DNA of 9,233 bases, from positions 1 through 9,233 of the forward strand of contig DFQW01000047.1 of assembly GCA_002377985.1 (NCBI GenBank). The letters are read 5' to 3'. Made by a program: the position numbers and the translations under genes. The stretch is from Halieaceae bacterium UBA3479 (GTDB lineage Bacteria; Pseudomonadota; Gammaproteobacteria; Pseudomonadales; Halieaceae). The notes beneath the pieces are model-generated. The model did no database searches. It had not been told where the DNA came from and saw nothing but the letters and a program-made list of their open reading frames with translations. Below, piece after piece: positions 7,649-9,233 of this stretch. Within the stretch, counting starts at the first letter, position 1. Every line of letters starts with the position of its first letter.

Positions 7649-7677
7649 AAAAGATGTCTTAATTTAGACTTTTTTTT
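7649..7677 (+). terminator. Terminator-like hairpin with T-run inside the leader region
   Basis: GTCT (7656-7659) pairs with AGAC (7666-7669) around a 6-nt loop, followed at once by eight T (7670-7677). The upstream AAAAGA can extend the stem past a T-T mismatch against the T-run. The stem is short and AU-rich, so it would be weak. It reads in the + direction, between the candidate promoter and the collagen-like gene, where it could act as an attenuator or end a short RNA of about 60 nt. Confidence 0.3.
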
Positions 7678-7686
7678 CACGCAATA

Positions 7687-7728
7687 AGCCGTCATGAAGT
7701 GGTTGGCACTACCATTTCGAAGACGGCT
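7687..7728. repeat. 42-nt two-part inverted repeat (long hairpin)
   Basis: AGCCGTC (7687-7693) pairs perfectly with GACGGCT (7722-7728). Inside, GAAGTGGT (7696-7703) pairs with ACCATTTC (7711-7718) with one G-U pair, leaving a 7-nt loop and a small internal bulge. About 15 pairs in all, the most stable structure seen in the intergenic region. No T-run follows on either strand, so it is not an intrinsic terminator. It could be an RNA leader element or a protein-binding palindrome. Confidence 0.55.
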
Positions 7729-7760
7729 CTGCCCTGCTGAAGGTTTCGCTAATTCATGGT

Positions 7761-8003
7761 GTGGTGGGGGGGTTGCGTCAGCATAGATCTACGCTTCTGG
7801 CTGCGAGCGACCCTGCCGAATCAGGTTACGAAGCCGCTCGCTATATGGGAGCGATAATTTTGGGATCAGTCATGGCCGAGGAGAAAGGATGCAGTAACTC
7901 GGTCAAGTCGAGTGAATTTGGCGGTGTATGTCAATCGATTGGCGGCTACTGCCAAACACCTTCCTGCAGATTGCAGGAGACTTCGATGAGGAATGGCCTG
8001 TAG
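7761..8003 (+). CDS. Doubtful small Cys-rich ORF, unknown function
   Basis: An open frame of 80 codons from GTG at 7761, or 43 codons from ATG at 7872. I do not recognise it. The C-terminal 43 residues begin MAEEKGC and hold four cysteines within about 26 residues, including GGVC, GGYC and PSC. No convincing ribosome binding site precedes any of its start codons, and the same bases contain three inverted repeats, which argues for a structured leader instead of a gene. Listed because it is the only sizeable + strand frame in the gap. Confidence 0.18.
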   Translation: MVGGLRQHRSTLLAASDPAESGYEAARYMGAIILGSVMAEEKGCSNSVKSSEFGGVCQSIGGYCQTPSCRLQETSMRNGL

Positions 8004-8036
8004 GGAGTTCCAACTTAATTTTTCAAGAACATTCAT

Positions 8037-8041
8037 GGAGG
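8037..8041 (+). promoter_or_regulatory. Shine-Dalgarno of the collagen-like gene
   Basis: GGAGG lies 8 nt before the ATG at 8050. An in-frame ATG at 8035 overlaps it and would add an acidic MEEWE extension in front of the signal peptide, so the start at 8050 is preferred. Confidence 0.8.
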
Positions 8042-8049
8042 AATGGGAG

Positions 8050-9233
8050 ATGAAATTCAATCCAAACTTGATGTGGTTAGCCGTCGCAGCCGGCGGCGTA
8101 CAAGCCGCACCGCAAATACAAGAGGTACAACCCTGGCCAGTTGAATCCCCGACTCAACTCGTTATTTGGGGAGAGCAATTCGGCAGTAACCCCGAAATAT
8201 TTCTAGGGACTTCAAGTGCTCCCCTCTCGATGGCCGTCGAGCAGAGCCTTTGCCCTAATCCGCTGGAAGCAGACGCACCACCTCTGGATTCGACGGGCAA
8301 GGACTGTGTCGTCGTGGATTTGCCTATTGCTGACAACGGAGAGCCGAGCGTTCCGGCCGGGGACTATTTGTTGCGGGTCAACGGTGAAGCGGTTGAGGTA
8401 TGTATGTCCAAGCCACGCGCTCTGATGTTTCAATATGTTCCCAATAGCTGTCCAGGCAATAACCTTCAGGGTGCGGAGTGTTTTGGTGATCCCCTTTACA
8501 CAGACGACGGTAACGTCACCCTCACCGCGGAGGGCAGCAACAACTCTGACTGGAGTTTCTACGCCCCTGAGGGCTCTACCTCGGTTATTTACGAGAACAG
8601 CGCCGAGGTCGCACCCAATGGGTTTATTGCAATTGAGAAAGATTTCGGCAGTAAAAACATACCCAATAACCTAACTCTCACGATGGAGACTGTTAATGGG
8701 TATTCGCAGACCGTTTCAATTCACACTTCATGTTCCGAACCACTGGCTAAAGGAGATGTCTTCGGCAGTGTAGTGCTTACCGACATGGATGCCGAAACCA
8801 CCCCTAAAACGGTTATAGCGCTATATGACCTAACATTGGGTGCCGTTGGTCCGCAGGGTGAGCCTGGTTCCGATGGTGAGCCTGGCGCAAACGGCAACGA
8901 TGGCAAGGGCTGGACCGATGCCACGGGCCGCTACTCAGAAGATGAGTCTGAATACTTCGTATCGTTTAACCACGAAGATGAAACCTTCAACTGGGAAACC
9001 AATAACATCCGAGGTCCCCAGGGACCGAAGGGTGATGACGGTGAAAACGGACTTGATGGTGAAAAGGCTCTTGTTGTCTCGGGTGAAACCGAAACGCTTG
9101 AACCTAACTCTCCCGCTCGCGTCGAGTCGGAGTATGACGAGACCACCAACACCACGACCCTGTCGTTCTTTGTCCCCGCTGGTGAGAAAGGCGATACCGG
9201 CGACAAGGGTGACCAAGGCCCGGTAGGTGAAAC
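8050..9233 (+). CDS. Secreted collagen-like protein with IPT/TIG-like domain (3' end outside window)
   Basis: The frame stays open from 8050 to the end of the window, giving 394 residues with no stop. Residues 1-19 form a short signal peptide with likely cleavage at VQA/AP, so the protein is exported. Residues 21-120 resemble an IPT/TIG immunoglobulin-like domain (QLVIWGEQFGSNPEIFLGT, ending PAGDYLLRVNG). Residues about 122-250 form a second beta-rich domain that starts KPRALMFQY and ends HTSCSEPLAKGDVFGSVVL, with Cys134, Cys144 and Cys228. Then come Gly-X-Y blocks: 264-287 (8 triplets), 322-339 (6) and 378 onward (6, running off the edge), separated by two linkers of about 35-38 residues with a strand-rich, acidic look. 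The blocks are rich in GPQ, GEP, GDK and GEK, as in bacterial collagen-like surface proteins and phage tail fibres. A role in adhesion or as a surface fibre is inferred from the architecture only. Confidence 0.85.
   Translation, partial: MKFNPNLMWLAVAAGGVQAAPQIQEVQPWPVESPTQLVIWGEQFGSNPEIFLGTSSAPLSMAVEQSLCPNPLEADAPPLDSTGKDCVVVDLPIADNGEPSVPAGDYLLRVNGEAVEVCMSKPRALMFQYVPNSCPGNNLQGAECFGDPLYTDDGNVTLTAEGSNNSDWSFYAPEGSTSVIYENSAEVAPNGFIAIEKDFGSKNIPNNLTLTMETVNGYSQTVSIHTSCSEPLAKGDVFGSVVLTDMDAETTPKTVIALYDLTLGAVGPQGEPGSDGEPGANGNDGKGWTDATGRYSEDESEYFVSFNHEDETFNWETNNIRGPQGPKGDDGENGLDGEKALVVSGETETLEPNSPARVESEYDETTNTTTLSFFVPAGEKGDTGDKGDQGPVGE
8857..8885 (+). repeat. Short direct repeat in the first collagen block
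   Basis: GGTGAGCCTGG occurs at 8857-8867 and again at 8875-8885, an 18-bp period equal to two Gly-X-Y triplets (each copy reads GEPG). It probably reflects repeat expansion in the collagen-coding DNA. Confidence 0.6.

Larger units (their letters stand above)
7486..8049. other. 564-bp divergent intergenic region, rich in inverted repeats
   Basis: Gap between the divergent regulator and collagen-like starts. The left third (7486-7680) is AT-rich and holds the regulator promoter, a weaker + strand promoter candidate and a hairpin with a T-run. The rest (7681-8035) is of higher GC and has four inverted repeats: a two-part hairpin at 7687-7728; GCGAGCG/CGCTCGC at 7803-7809 and 7835-7841; TTGGCGG-CTA-CTGCCAA with one G-U pair at about 7939-7955; and TCCTGCA-GAT-TGCAGGA at 7962-7978. 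One weak small ORF overlaps it. I recognise no protein remnant, tRNA or known riboswitch. It may be a long structured 5' leader of the collagen-like gene. Confidence 0.5.

Noticed and set aside
7687..7728. Integron attC-like recombination site
   Set aside because: The hairpin lacks the RYYYAAC/GTTRRRY core sites at its ends, and there is no integrase or cassette array.
7679..7760. Possible c-di-GMP (GEMM) riboswitch ahead of the surface-protein gene
   Set aside because: CACGCAA is reminiscent of the motif start, but the conserved GCAAA-GCC and GGTAGC-type core elements and the two-stem layout are absent.
7803..7978. CRISPR-like repeat array
   Set aside because: The inverted repeats differ from each other in sequence and spacing, and there is no recurring direct repeat.
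8179..8769. The 9-mer TTCGGCAGT three times (8179, 8644, 8761)
   Set aside because: All copies are in frame and encode Phe-Gly-Ser in otherwise unrelated contexts, so shared codon choice is the simpler explanation.
8840..9226. Long open frames in the other + frame and on the - strand across the collagen-coding region
   Set aside because: They are by-products of the periodic Gly-X-Y codons. The frame from 8050 has a signal peptide, a Shine-Dalgarno and recognisable domains.

Overview
The window looks like a chromosomal segment from a free-living, probably marine gammaproteobacterium. I infer this from mid-range GC, gene families that recall the Cellvibrionales/Halieaceae type, and a xylose operon joined to accessory surface-protein genes. 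No rRNA, tRNA, CRISPR array or intact insertion sequence is visible, so the taxonomic placement is only an inference.

Left part (1-5066, + strand): a compact xylose/xylo-oligosaccharide operon. In order it encodes the C-terminal half of a sugar-porter MFS transporter (start outside the window), a cytoplasmic GH43 beta-xylosidase, a xylulokinase and a class II xylose isomerase. The first two genes overlap by 4 nt (GTGA), the second and third share one base (TGATG), and the fourth follows after 9 nt with a strong Shine-Dalgarno. Together they import a xylose or short xyloside, hydrolyse it inside the cell, isomerise xylose to xylulose and phosphorylate it for the pentose phosphate pathway. The operon promoter lies upstream of the window.

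Middle part (5115-6325): a scar made of three broken genes. These are the 3' end of a GPH-family sugar:cation symporter (- strand), the 3' end of an acyl-CoA thioesterase-like gene (- strand) and the 3' part of a fatty acid hydroxylase/sterol desaturase gene (+ strand). The last two meet head to head at about position 5753, as if one deletion had removed both 5' ends and the divergent promoter between them. An assembly error is the alternative.

Right part (6478-9233): a PAS plus LuxR-type HTH regulator on the - strand, with its own sigma70-like promoter and a possible terminator hairpin. It is divergent from a secreted, interrupted collagen-like protein that runs off the right edge without a stop codon. 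The protein has a signal peptide, an IPT/TIG-like domain, a second Cys-containing beta domain and at least three Gly-X-Y blocks. The two start codons are 564 bp apart. The gap contains several inverted repeats, a terminator-like hairpin followed by eight T, and one doubtful Cys-rich small ORF. The regulator/collagen-like pair and its structured intergenic region are the least ordinary part of the window.
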